Below are positions 7,345 to 16,480 of a stretch of DNA of 64,000 bases, one piece after another (the first letter of the stretch is position 1; each line of letters starts with the position of its first letter). Under the pieces are notes generated by a model. It saw nothing but the letters and a program-made list of their open reading frames with translations, did not search any database and was not told where the DNA came from. The translations under genes were made by a program, and so were the position numbers. This stretch comes from Methanoplanus sp. FWC-SCC4 (lineage in GTDB: Archaea > Halobacteriota > Methanomicrobia > Methanomicrobiales > Methanomicrobiaceae): positions 310,001 to 374,000 of the forward strand of contig NZ_CP043875.1 in the NCBI RefSeq assembly GCF_032878975.1, given 5' to 3'.

Positions 7345-8112
7345 TTATAGCTTTTTTGCCATGCACAGATCAATTGTGTCCTGAATTTTAATGCAGTTTC
7401 CGTGATTCTCAATTGAATTTGTGACTTCTGATTCAAATTTAGGTTTAATCTCATGCTGCATTTTTAAGTGATCTGAGTAGGTGTTTAAAAGGCTGACATA
7501 CTCTTTAGAATTAAATTCTCTTTTAGTGTAATATTTTTTAAAAACAATGTCCTTGAATCCAAATTTTTGCAATTTTTCTTCTATATTGTCGTAATGATCT
7601 TTTTTCGCATTTTTTTGTTTTGATTTTGGCATGTATCTGGCATATATTTCCTGTATATCATCGTTTAGTTCTTTGCTTAAATTATCTATTGCAGGAGTGT
7701 TTTGAAATATGGCGAGAACTGCGTCGTTTTTTAAAAGATCATATGATTTGATAAATCCTGTATTGCCTTTAATCCAGTGAAAAGCAGAGGCTGAATATAT
7801 GAGATCTTTGCTGTTTTTTTCGCCCTGATATTCTTCAAATGATATGTTTTCAACCGTAAAATTAGAAAGATCTCTGTATTTTTCTTCTAAAAAGTCAGAA
7901 AAATTGTTACCTATTTCAATTGCCGTTATGGTGCATCCGGTTCTCAGAAAAGGAAGTGTTGCCTGTCCTGTACCTGCACCTATTTCTATAACATGGCTGT
8001 TTTTTGAAACTGCGGCATATTGAATAATATCCTTAAATACTTCAGGCAGATATCGTGGCCGCCATCTATCATAGCCTTCCGGGTTTGAATCAAATATACA
8101 ACTAAGATTCAT
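7345..8112 (-). CDS. Class I SAM-dependent methyltransferase
   Basis: A 255-residue protein with the Rossmann-fold AdoMet-binding motif I, VIEIGAGTGQA (residues 41-51), the acidic end of strand 2 (ITAIEIG), and the motif around SASAFHWIKG typical of the type 11/ubiE-like group. The substrate cannot be predicted. The gene is AT-rich, stands alone and lies next to tRNA-Thr, so it is likely part of the accessory segment. Its N-terminus (FDSNPEGYDRWRPRYP-like) is the usual start of small-molecule methyltransferases of this group. Confidence 0.8.
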   Translation of the reverse strand: MNLSCIFDSNPEGYDRWRPRYLPEVFKDIIQYAAVSKNSHVIEIGAGTGQATLPFLRTGCTITAIEIGNNFSDFLEEKYRDLSNFTVENISFEEYQGEKNSKDLIYSASAFHWIKGNTGFIKSYDLLKNDAVLAIFQNTPAIDNLSKELNDDIQEIYARYMPKSKQKNAKKDHYDNIEEKLQKFGFKDIVFKKYYTKREFNSKEYVSLLNTYSDHLKMQHEIKPKFESEVTNSIENHGNCIKIQDTIDLCMAKKL

Positions 8113-8205
8113 GATTGTTTTCTTAAAACTCTGTATTATAAGAAACTAATTAGTATCGTATTATTGATATCTGAAAAAAGAAGGCATTGAACCTTTTATT
8201 ACCAA

Positions 8206-8277
8206 AGCCTCAGGAGGGAATTGAACCCCCGACCTGCTGATTACAAATCAGCCGCTATGCCGCTAAGCCACTGAGGC
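8206..8277 (-). tRNA. tRNA-Thr (anticodon UGU)
   Basis: Read on the minus strand, GCCTCAG pairs with CTGAGGC to form the 7 bp acceptor stem. The anticodon stem GCTGA/TCAGC closes the loop TTTGTAA, giving anticodon TGT, and the T arm has GGTTCAATTCC. The discriminator is U, as expected for archaeal tRNA-Thr. CCA is not encoded and no intron is present. Its 3' end faces the accessory region, the usual side for integration of mobile elements. Confidence 0.93.
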
Positions 8278-8404
8278 GCACTACTTAGGTTGACCTTTAA
8301 GTATAAAAAATATTATGGTTTGATCTTTTGTGTTTTCAAAAACCTGTTGTGAAAACCTACCAATTAATCCCTGAAAACTGACAAAACAATATTCTGACAC
8401 AAAC

Positions 8405-9640
8405 ATGGCGCATCTTACCGTAGACATAGGAGGGAGCCCCGGAACTGACTGCCGCGGGTTTTGCAAATACTGTTATTTCAAGCGCCTCAAAAAAGAGGAA
8501 AGCCCTGAAGCATTCGGATGTAAATACTGCCTTCCTTTTTCCAAAGGCTGTGAATACTGTACAAATGGTGTTCGTGAAAAATACGAGGGATTTAAGGATT
8601 TAAAGGATGTCGCTGATGACATCCTTGCAAATCTTCAGATAATGGACGGTGACCTTGAAAGAATCACCATCAGCGGAGGAGGAGACCCCTCATGCTATCC
8701 GGAATTCAAAGACCTGATGGAAATCCTTGGCAGCATGCAGGTTCCGCTGCACATCGGCTATACAAGCGGAAAAGGGTTTGACGAACCTGAAATGGCGGAC
8801 TTCCTTGTCGAAAACGGCCTCACCGAAATATCATTCACGATTTTTGCGAGTGATCCAAAGCTCCGTGCCGATTACATGGGAGACCCTACCCCTGAAGCCT
8901 CACTTGAGGTATTCAAAAGGCTCTGCAAAAAAATAGATGTATATGCGGCAGCAGTTGTTTTGCCCGGGGTAAATGACGGTGAAATCCTTGAGGAAACATG
9001 CCGCTGGGTTGACGAGTGCGGTGCAAAGGGAATGATACTCATGAGGTTTGCAAACAGGGAGGATCAGGGCCTTATACTCGGAAATGCACCCATCATAAAA
9101 GGACAAAGGCTCCACACCGTCCGTGAATTCGGTAAAATTGTCGCACGGTTAAATTCAAAATACAATATGAAAATCAACGGAACACCTCTTGGTGATCCTG
9201 AAATCGGCTCTCCCTTTGCCCTCACCGATGAACCTGAACTGGTTGAAAAACTCCCGAAAGTCACAAAGAAGGCAACGATAATAACCGGCAGCATCGCGGC
9301 AAGGGCCATACAGAAAATCCTTGACGGCTGTGGCAATGAATCCTGGGTAGTCGGAACAAAAAAAGAGATTGCATGCCTGATGACAATAGACGACCTTAGG
9401 GAAGTGGATTTAAGCCGTGTCGAAAACACCGTAATCATTCCCGGAAGGGCCTTCGTTCATGAAAAAGAGGCTTGTGAAGTTCTCTCCGCAGATGGTGTCA
9501 GCAGAGTCGTAATAAGGGGGCCTGACATGCTCACTGCTGATGCCGAAACAAGCATGGGTATGACCAAAAATGAGGTTTTACAGATGGAAATGGATGGTTT
9601 TGCCGAACTAATCCGTTTAATCAACATGTATGGCAACTGA
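8405..9640 (+). CDS. mmp10: Methanogenesis marker 10, radical SAM arginine methyltransferase of methyl-CoM reductase
   Basis: A 411-residue radical SAM protein. The cluster-binding motif is CRGFCKYC (C16, C20, C23), an atypical Cx3Cx2C at the very N-terminus. A second cysteine group follows (C39, C42, C49, C52), and SGGGDPS (near residue 83) is the AdoMet-binding GGE-like motif. This pattern is that of Mmp10, the cobalamin-dependent enzyme that C-methylates an arginine in the active-site subunit of methyl-coenzyme M reductase. It marks the organism as a methanogen. No clear Shine-Dalgarno is seen, so the mRNA may have a very short leader. It is convergent with gdhA. Confidence 0.9.
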   Translation: MAHLTVDIGGSPGTDCRGFCKYCYFKRLKKEESPEAFGCKYCLPFSKGCEYCTNGVREKYEGFKDLKDVADDILANLQIMDGDLERITISGGGDPSCYPEFKDLMEILGSMQVPLHIGYTSGKGFDEPEMADFLVENGLTEISFTIFASDPKLRADYMGDPTPEASLEVFKRLCKKIDVYAAAVVLPGVNDGEILEETCRWVDECGAKGMILMRFANREDQGLILGNAPIIKGQRLHTVREFGKIVARLNSKYNMKINGTPLGDPEIGSPFALTDEPELVEKLPKVTKKATIITGSIAARAIQKILDGCGNESWVVGTKKEIACLMTIDDLREVDLSRVENTVIIPGRAFVHEKEACEVLSADGVSRVVIRGPDMLTADAETSMGMTKNEVLQMEMDGFAELIRLINMYGN

Positions 9641-9650
9641 AATCAGGGAT

Positions 9651-10940
9651 TTATACCCATCCCCTGTATTTCATAGCTTTTACAACCCGTGAAACCGCAA
9701 TCGTATATGCCGCTTTTCTCATGGAAATATTGTACTCCTTTGCCGCCCCTATAACCGCCCTGTAACACATGGTCATTTTTTCATCAAGACGTCTGAAAAT
9801 CTCATCCTCAGTCCATTTATCCATGTTCAGATTCTGCACCATCTCATAATATGATACAATCACCCCTCCGCCGTTACAGAGAATGTCCGGAATTATGTTA
9901 ATCCCCATATCCAGCAGAATGTCCTCCGCTTCATTCGTAATCGGCCCGTTTGCAAATTCAGCAATGATTTTAGCCTTAACTCTGCGGGCATTATCTTTTG
10001 TTATCGCGTGTTCAAGGGCTGCCGGGATCAGTATGTCCACATCAAGCTCTAAAAGTTCCGCATTTGAGATGTTTTCTGCCCCTGCAAAATTCAAAACCGA
10101 ACCCGTTTCCTTTTTGTGTTCAATAACACTCCTCGGGTTCAGGCCTTTTTTTGAATATATGCCTCCCCTGCTGTCGCTAATTGCAACAATTTTGCATCCT
10201 GCAAGTTCCTTTCCAAGCAGTGCCGCGTGATAACCGACATTCCCAAACCCCTGTATGGCGACTGTCAGTTTTTTCTGATCCGGAATATTTTCCTGTTCTG
10301 AACCTTTAAAATCAAGATGAAGTCCGATTTCTTTTGCACCCTCCCTTATAGCATACCATCCCCCGCGTCCTGTTGCCTCCTCCCTTCCTTTTGAACCGCC
10401 TACTCCAATCGGTTTCCCTGTAATTACGCTGAAGTTGGCCTTACCTGTGATTTTTGAGTATTCGTCAAGCATCCATGCCATTACTTCACTGTTTGTGTAC
10501 ACATCAGGTGCCGGAATATCGATATCAGGACCTATGAAATCAAGCATCGATTTCATGTATGCCCGTGAAAGTCTCTCAAGCTCGGATTTGGACATATCCT
10601 TCGGGTTGCATATGATGCCTCCCTTTGCACCGCCAAGAGGCAGATCATGAAGCGCACACTTCCATGTCATTATTGCCGCAAGACCCCGTATTATATCCGC
10701 ACTCTCTCCCGGATGATATCTTATTCCTCCCTTTGCCGGCCCTCTTGCGTTGTTATACTGAACCCGGAATCCCTGAAAAGTTTTAATTGTGCCGTCATCC
10801 ATCCTGACCGGAAGTGAAACATGAAGTTCGCGCATGGGCTGTTTTAGAATCCCCTCGATATTGGGAGTTAATTCAAGCTCTACAGAACATTTGCAGATAT
10901 GTATTTTAACAGATTCAAACAGGTTATCTTCCTGTGTCAT
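9651..10940 (-). CDS. gdhA: Glutamate dehydrogenase
   Basis: A 429-residue Glu/Leu/Phe/Val dehydrogenase family enzyme that interconverts 2-oxoglutarate plus ammonium and glutamate. The active-site loop PLGGAKGGI carries the catalytic Lys106, GGIRYHP lies near residue 71, and the dinucleotide-binding GFGNVG is at 231-236. Length and motifs are typical of hexameric archaeal enzymes. The use of NAD or NADP cannot be read with certainty. It stands alone with GGGGAAA before the ATG. It links to the 2-oxoglutarate made by the kor genes at 25-27 kb. Confidence 0.92.
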   Translation of the reverse strand: MTQEDNLFESVKIHICKCSVELELTPNIEGILKQPMRELHVSLPVRMDDGTIKTFQGFRVQYNNARGPAKGGIRYHPGESADIIRGLAAIMTWKCALHDLPLGGAKGGIICNPKDMSKSELERLSRAYMKSMLDFIGPDIDIPAPDVYTNSEVMAWMLDEYSKITGKANFSVITGKPIGVGGSKGREEATGRGGWYAIREGAKEIGLHLDFKGSEQENIPDQKKLTVAIQGFGNVGYHAALLGKELAGCKIVAISDSRGGIYSKKGLNPRSVIEHKKETGSVLNFAGAENISNAELLELDVDILIPAALEHAITKDNARRVKAKIIAEFANGPITNEAEDILLDMGINIIPDILCNGGGVIVSYYEMVQNLNMDKWTEDEIFRRLDEKMTMCYRAVIGAAKEYNISMRKAAYTIAVSRVVKAMKYRGWV

Positions 10941-11098
10941 GAAATTTCCCCCGGATATTCATATTCCTGAAATAACCGACTGAACAGATAATGTTTTTCC
11001 GCCGGTTATCTGCCTGTGCATTATTTGAAAAAAAAGAATTCCGGCAAATCCGGGTGTCTGTCTCAAAGAATTTGTATAAGTCAGGATAAAAAAAATAA

Positions 11099-11437
11099 TT
11101 ACAGGAGTTTTGTCTGTGAAACCGGACTGGGCACCTTAACAACAAGAACCCTGAAAGGCTCGGGACTGTCATTGAACCACCTGTGAGGGATGTTGGCAGG
11201 ACTCTCTATCACTGTGTCTTTTACTGCCGTTTCCCTTTCGTTTCCGATCTCAACAACACCTTCTCCTTCGAGAACATAGAAAAATACATCTACGGGTGTC
11301 TTGTGTTTCTTTAAGGATTCTCCAGGTTGGAGGGTGATTACAACTGCCGTTGCATCCTTTGTCTCGTAAATTTTTCGTGCATCCACATCATGCGGATTTT
11401 TATGAACAGGAATATCCAGGGTATTTGTAATTTTCAT
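11099..11437 (-). CDS. Small cupin-domain protein
   Basis: A 112-residue single-domain cupin. The core motifs LQPGESLKKHKTPVD and IPHRWFND supply likely metal ligands (His57, Glu or Asp, and His88 by position). Stand-alone cupins like this bind a metal and often a small ligand; their roles vary. The gene is monocistronic, with 158 bp before gdhA downstream and 186 bp before gatE upstream. No specific function can be assigned. Confidence 0.8.
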   Translation of the reverse strand: MKITNTLDIPVHKNPHDVDARKIYETKDATAVVITLQPGESLKKHKTPVDVFFYVLEGEGVVEIGNERETAVKDTVIESPANIPHRWFNDSPEPFRVLVVKVPSPVSQTKLL

Positions 11438-11623
11438 AATATTATCAGCTCCGCGGTATCTGAATTAATTTTGTGTAAATGCTATACATATAAAAAAGTC
11501 TTTCCCCCTTTTGGAAATCAATGCGTGAATAATCAGGATCTTTTGGTAATATTTTCTTTGGTAAAATTCCGGATGGGTGAAAAATAAAGGGTATAATTCT
11601 TATAATACAAAAATTTGTTAAAA

Positions 11624-13456
11624 TCAGAGCATATTTTTTATTTCTGATTTTAGGATTTCACTAATGACTTTACCGTCAGCTCTTCCTCTGGCTTCCTTCA
11701 TCACAACACCCATGACGGGGCCCAGGGCTCTCATGCCCTGTTCTTTTACGAAATCAGAACGCTCCTTTAATATATTCTGAATCATTTCGGTAAGCTCCTC
11801 CCTTGAAATAGAAGGTGCAATCTTTTCCATGGCATCAGTGACGGATTCGCCCTTTGAGACTGCGCGAAGAAGATCCGGAACTGCCTCCTTTGCCGTATCA
11901 CCTTTTTCCACAGACTTTAGGATATCGAGAATATCACTTTCGCTGATGGATTTTGTATCAATTCCTTCACGCCTCAACTCTCTTAATGTTGAATAGAGAG
12001 TTCTTGCAGCGAGGTTTGGTTTGACGCCTTCTTCGATTGCACGCTCAAAAAGAGTGCACCTCACAGAGTATGCCATATTCTTTGCAAGTGCAGGGTCAAG
12101 GCCCAGTTCTTCAAAGAAGCGTTTTTCTTTTTCGGTTAAAAGCTCGGGAATCGATAGTGAATCCCAGTATTTCCCTGTAATGTTAACCGGGAGAACGTCT
12201 GTTTCAGGGTACATCCTTGCAGCGCCCGGAAGTGGCCTCATATATGCGGTTGATCCCTCTTCAAGCATCTTTCTGGTCTCTTCGGGGACTCCCTCAAATG
12301 CCATGCCTGCACGCTTTATGATCTGTCCTATTGCACAGTTTGCCTTTTTCTTTGTGTCTGCTACAAGAATTACACAGTCCTCAGGTTCTGCACTGACAAA
12401 TTCACGAAGTTTGTCAACCTCTTCCTGTGTAACTCCGTATGCCGGAAGTTCATCTGTATGGAACAATCCTCCGACACCGCACTTTTTGGCGTAGTCTGAC
12501 ATCTCACTTCCAAGTCTTCTCCCCGGCTGGATTTCATATCCCACAAGGCCGTTAAATCCGGGGAGACGAATTGCAAGTATGCACTTTGCACGTTTCAGGA
12601 TTGCAGAGCCTGTCTCCTTAAAGAGCTCTGTCACATCAAACTTATCTTCGGAAACGCATGCCCCGCGTTTCTTTAGTTCATCCCTGATGTACAAAAGACT
12701 CTGCTGTCTTTTGACCTCACGCCTGACAACCTCGTCAATCAGGTTTAGGTCCTGAACACCCTTTATCTCAACCCTTGCGCCGTCCCGGATTGAAATATTA
12801 ACATCCTGGCGTATTGTTCCAAGACCGCGTTTTACTTTACCTGTGGAGCGGAGAAGCATTCCGATATATCCAGCGACCTCTCTGACCTGCTCAGGTGTAT
12901 TCATGTCAGGAGCGGTTGTAATCTCTGCAAGAGGAATTCCAAGACGATCAAGTGAGAAAGTATCTCCCTCAACACGCTGTGCCGCCTCTTCTTCAAGGCA
13001 TATTGATTCTATACGTGCTCCTGCCGGGATTTTCCCGTTGAGTGCAACAAGTGAGGTTCTCTGAAAACCGCTTGTGTTTGAGCCGTCAATCACAAGTTTT
13101 CTCATTATGTGAATCTGCTCTACCGGTTTCATTCCCATCATCTTTGCAATGGTAAGTGAAAGGTCAAGGGCTTCGGGATTCATCGGTGAAGGAGGCTCTT
13201 CATCGTTTTCCACAAGGCAGGTGGTATCGTAGGCGTAATAGGTGTAGATGCGGTTTTGTTTTTTCATCTCCTCTTCTGCCGCACGATCGATCTCGCCCAT
13301 CTCACTCTCTGTCGCTCTTAAGTAACGCTGGAATTCACCGTTTTTCTCGGCGGTATCGCGAAGAACCGTCGGGCAGCGGCAGAAAAGCTTGGTCTTTGTA
13401 TCAAGCTGCTGGTGAATTTCAATTCCGGCTTTCAGGCCAATTTCCTTATAATCCAT
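11624..13456 (-). CDS. gatE: Glutamyl-tRNA(Gln) amidotransferase subunit E
   Basis: A 610-residue GatB/GatE-family subunit that activates Glu on Glu-tRNA(Gln) for conversion to Gln; the archaeal enzyme is GatDE. The N-terminal signature GLKAGIEIHQQLDTKTKLFCRCP is present in shortened form (GIEIHQQL, residues 10-17 of this start), followed by an aspartyl-tRNA-synthetase-like insert and a YqeY-like helical tail. I chose ATG 13456 because AGGAGGGTG lies 7-8 nt upstream; an in-frame start 24 bp earlier lacks this. It overlaps the end of gatD by 11 bp, so the two subunits are translationally coupled. Confidence 0.95.
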   Translation of the reverse strand: MDYKEIGLKAGIEIHQQLDTKTKLFCRCPTVLRDTAEKNGEFQRYLRATESEMGEIDRAAEEEMKKQNRIYTYYAYDTTCLVENDEEPPSPMNPEALDLSLTIAKMMGMKPVEQIHIMRKLVIDGSNTSGFQRTSLVALNGKIPAGARIESICLEEEAAQRVEGDTFSLDRLGIPLAEITTAPDMNTPEQVREVAGYIGMLLRSTGKVKRGLGTIRQDVNISIRDGARVEIKGVQDLNLIDEVVRREVKRQQSLLYIRDELKKRGACVSEDKFDVTELFKETGSAILKRAKCILAIRLPGFNGLVGYEIQPGRRLGSEMSDYAKKCGVGGLFHTDELPAYGVTQEEVDKLREFVSAEPEDCVILVADTKKKANCAIGQIIKRAGMAFEGVPEETRKMLEEGSTAYMRPLPGAARMYPETDVLPVNITGKYWDSLSIPELLTEKEKRFFEELGLDPALAKNMAYSVRCTLFERAIEEGVKPNLAARTLYSTLRELRREGIDTKSISESDILDILKSVEKGDTAKEAVPDLLRAVSKGESVTDAMEKIAPSISREELTEMIQNILKERSDFVKEQGMRALGPVMGVVMKEARGRADGKVISEILKSEIKNML

Positions 13457-14672
13457 GTGGTGTACACCCTCCTGTTTCACCGCGAAGGTTTGTCTGCATT
13501 AGCTCCTTTATTCTGTCATGATCATTTTCCTGTCCGAGAACCCACATCAGTTTAACAAAGGCGGCTTCAGGGAGCATATCCTCGCCTTCGATGATTCCTG
13601 CGGCGAGAAGATCACGTCCTGTATCATAAACGCGGTCACATACACGGCCGTTTAGGCACTGTGATGTCATGACAATCTCTGTTCCGTTCTCACAAAGCTC
13701 TCTTATCGAATCGATGCAGGCTGATGATGTATGGCCAAGACCGGTACCTGCAATAATCAGACCTTTGTATCTGTCATGTGCCCTGATAATTTCAGGAGCC
13801 ATTCCCGGGTAGAAATAGATGAGTCCTACCTTTTCTTCGAGTTTGTCATTTAAGACAGGCTCGTTTGTGCCTCTCCTGACCGCGTGGCTGTCAAGCTTTA
13901 CGTCAAGTGACGGGTAATCCACTTTTCCAAGAGGCGGGGTGTTCACACTTCTAAATGCATCACGTCTTGATGTGTGCATCTTCCTGACTCTTGTTCCCCT
14001 GTGGATTGCGCATGTGTCGTCGTTTGTCGTTGCATGCATGACCACGGCCACCTCACCGAGATCCGATTTTGCCGCAGCCGCACTGCACATGCCGTTCATC
14101 ACATTGTCACTTGAGGGCCTGTCGGCGGAACGCTGTGACCCGACAAAGATGACAGGAACAGGAGTCTCTACCATAAAGCTCATTGCAGCTGCCGAGTAGG
14201 CAAGTGTGTCCGTTCCGTGTGTTACAATAATTCCCTCAACACCTGAATTGATCTCGTCATAGATGGTCTTTGCAAGAGTCCTCCAGATTGTCGGAGTCAT
14301 GTTTTCAGAAAGGATTGTTGCAGGGACGTGTGCGTTGAAGAATGCAATGTCCTTTAGTCCGGGAATTGCACGGATTATGTCGTCAGCCTCAAACTGACTT
14401 GTGACAGCTCCTGTCCTGTAGTCTATCTTTGATGCGATTGTTCCGCCGGTTGAGATGATGGAGAGTTTTGAGAGTTTTTCATTCTGCTCAATCTTCTTTG
14501 GTTCCGGATGTTTTGCCGGTACAGACTCTGATTTTTCAACAAGAGCGGGCTCCACTCCGATATTGTAACCGCTGTCAAGTTTTATCACAGCTTTTCCGTC
14601 ACGTTCTGTTATATATGTGCCTTTTAGCCTTGTGTCCGCATACGTGCAGAACACCTTGTCGCCTGAATTCAT
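13446..14672 (-). CDS. gatD: Glutamyl-tRNA(Gln) amidotransferase subunit D
   Basis: A 408-residue asparaginase-type subunit that releases ammonia from an amide donor for GatE. After a ~65-residue N-terminal beta domain come STGGTIAS (74-81) and THGTDTLAY near residue 150, the two catalytic Thr-containing motifs of L-asparaginases. The long N-terminal extension and the adjacent gatE distinguish it from a plain asparaginase. The start is 2 bp after the argH stop, with its ribosome-binding site (GAGGAG) inside the argH end, so argH-gatD-gatE is one transcription unit. Confidence 0.95.
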   Translation of the reverse strand: MNSGDKVFCTYADTRLKGTYITERDGKAVIKLDSGYNIGVEPALVEKSESVPAKHPEPKKIEQNEKLSKLSIISTGGTIASKIDYRTGAVTSQFEADDIIRAIPGLKDIAFFNAHVPATILSENMTPTIWRTLAKTIYDEINSGVEGIIVTHGTDTLAYSAAAMSFMVETPVPVIFVGSQRSADRPSSDNVMNGMCSAAAAKSDLGEVAVVMHATTNDDTCAIHRGTRVRKMHTSRRDAFRSVNTPPLGKVDYPSLDVKLDSHAVRRGTNEPVLNDKLEEKVGLIYFYPGMAPEIIRAHDRYKGLIIAGTGLGHTSSACIDSIRELCENGTEIVMTSQCLNGRVCDRVYDTGRDLLAAGIIEGEDMLPEAAFVKLMWVLGQENDHDRIKELMQTNLRGETGGCTPHGL

Positions 14673-14674
14673 TG

Positions 14675-16153
14675 TTATGAGATCAACTCCTCTGCCTTTT
14701 TTATCATCTTATCGTTTGATTCTTCAATCCGGCACTTAAGATCATTTAGCCATTCCTTATCTTCCTCGAGGGCAAGGCTTCTTCTATCTATGCTTTTTTG
14801 GACTGCAACAGGTGCAGGACCGCCTGTTGCCGCTCTCTCACTGACTGAAAATTCAACGTCCAGAGCCCTTGCAACAGCTTTTTCATCCATGCCCTTTCCT
14901 TTAAGCGATATTCCCGCCATTTCAACTGCTGCTTCCTCAAGTGTATCAATATCGAGTTTACCCAGTCTGACAGCCCTTCCAACAATACCGTGTGCTGTCC
15001 TGAAGGGAAGTCCGAACTCTCTGACCATTACGTCAGCAAGCTCTGTTGCAGTTGCAAAACCTTTTCCCGCCTCTTCTTCCATCCTCTCTTTGTTATACTC
15101 CGCAGTTTCGATCATGCCAGTCATAATCTTAAGAGAAAGTTTAGTGTCGGATATGGCTCTCCACAGGTGAGGCCACAAATCCTGCATGTCGCGGTTATAG
15201 CTCATTGGAAGACCTTTAACAAGCGTAATTGCAGCAGAAAGTGCTCCTGCAACGGATGCGGTTTTTCCGCGCATAATCTCTGCACAGTCCGGGTTTTTCT
15301 TCTGTGGCATGATTGAGCTTGTGGAGCAGTATGCATCAGCAAGATTTACGAATCTGACAAATGACGAACTCCACAGAATAATCTCTTCGCACATGCGGCT
15401 CAGGTTTGTCATTGCAATCGAGAAGTCTGATATTACTTCCAGGCAGAAGTCACGCCCTGAAACGCAGTCCATTGAGTTCTCCAAAACTTCTGAAAATCCA
15501 AGAAGTGCTGCCGTATATTCCCTGTCAATCGGATAACCGGTTGATGCAAAAGCCGCTGCACCAAGGGGGCACTGATCCACTCTCAGATAACTGTCCCCAA
15601 GCCTCTCAAAATCACGTCCGAATGCCTGCTCATAGTTCATAAAATAATGTGCAAGGGTTGTCGGCTGTGCATGCTGGAGATGTGTAAAGCCCGGCATGAA
15701 GGTCTCTTTATTCTCTGAGGATTTTCTTATCAGAAGAGACCTGAGATACAGAATTTCGTCCAGAATTTCAATTATGTCATTTCTTAATCTGACTCTGACA
15801 CATGTTGCGACCTCATCATTTCTGGATCTGCCGACATGCAGTCTGCCGCCTTTATCAATACCTGTTTTGTCTATGATGTGTGCCTCGATTCCTGCATGGA
15901 TGTCTTCGTATTTGTCATCATAAACGGAATCGGGAAGACCGTTTTTATGAAAATCCAAAAGAACCTTCATTATTTCTTTTGCAGAATCCCTGTCAACAAT
16001 TTCCTGTTTTTCAAGCATCAGAAGGTGGCTGATGTCAACAAGAATATCTGCCTGACCAATATTCCGGTCTGCCTGCATTGATGAGAGATACTCCCAGACT
16101 TCGGCAGGTCTTTCATCACCAAGACGACCTTCTCTTAAAGGGTCTTTGCTCAT
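14675..16153 (-). CDS. argH: Argininosuccinate lyase
   Basis: A 492-residue member of the fumarase/aspartase superfamily that cleaves argininosuccinate to arginine and fumarate. The hallmark SSIMPQKKNP (279-288) holds the catalytic Ser in the mobile loop, and HVGRSRNDEVAT (106-117) and THLQHAQPTT near 157 complete the active site. It is the first gene of the argH-gatD-gatE unit. AGGAGTG lies 11 nt before the ATG. The fumarate released could enter the fumarase encoded at 23.4-24.7 kb. Confidence 0.95.
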   Translation of the reverse strand: MSKDPLREGRLGDERPAEVWEYLSSMQADRNIGQADILVDISHLLMLEKQEIVDRDSAKEIMKVLLDFHKNGLPDSVYDDKYEDIHAGIEAHIIDKTGIDKGGRLHVGRSRNDEVATCVRVRLRNDIIEILDEILYLRSLLIRKSSENKETFMPGFTHLQHAQPTTLAHYFMNYEQAFGRDFERLGDSYLRVDQCPLGAAAFASTGYPIDREYTAALLGFSEVLENSMDCVSGRDFCLEVISDFSIAMTNLSRMCEEIILWSSSFVRFVNLADAYCSTSSIMPQKKNPDCAEIMRGKTASVAGALSAAITLVKGLPMSYNRDMQDLWPHLWRAISDTKLSLKIMTGMIETAEYNKERMEEEAGKGFATATELADVMVREFGLPFRTAHGIVGRAVRLGKLDIDTLEEAAVEMAGISLKGKGMDEKAVARALDVEFSVSERAATGGPAPVAVQKSIDRRSLALEEDKEWLNDLKCRIEESNDKMIKKAEELIS

Positions 16154-16480
16154 GATCTTTGATACACTCCTGACTAATTATTTTGATTCGTTAAATGATT
16201 AAAGCGACGATAAAGTGGATGGTTTAAATGAGCCGGTACAGCACTTCAAAAAGTCCCTGTTGTAAATTATTTTTTTGTGGCCTGCAACAGGTTCCTGATC
16301 TGAATTTTATGGAGGGTTATGGAAAAATTGTGTAACAGCCCACATAAATTATACATTTGTCACAATATGTATTCTCTATGGTGTACTTTTGGGATAATTG
16401 GTCTGTTAAAATGAATAAATTATATTATAATGAGTCTAATGGTATTTATCCAATAGTTTATTTTTAAGGAGAAGATTGTT
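16154..16480. other. 327 bp divergent promoter region between argH and the ABC importer
   Basis: No gene is seen. The right part is very AT-rich and includes the TATA-like run at 16415-16430. The short frame starting ATGGAGGG near 16310 is only eight codons and is not supported. Confidence 0.5.
16415..16430 (+). promoter_or_regulatory. Candidate TATA box for the TauABC-type importer
   Basis: ATAAATTATATTATAA lies about 50-65 bp before the start codon, in a suitable position for an archaeal promoter with a short leader. AAGGAGAAG at 16466-16474 is the ribosome-binding site of the binding-protein gene. Confidence 0.4.

Noticed and set aside
12021-12494. 157-codon open frame on the plus strand
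   Set aside because: Opposite gatE, with Ser-rich antisense composition and no initiation signals.
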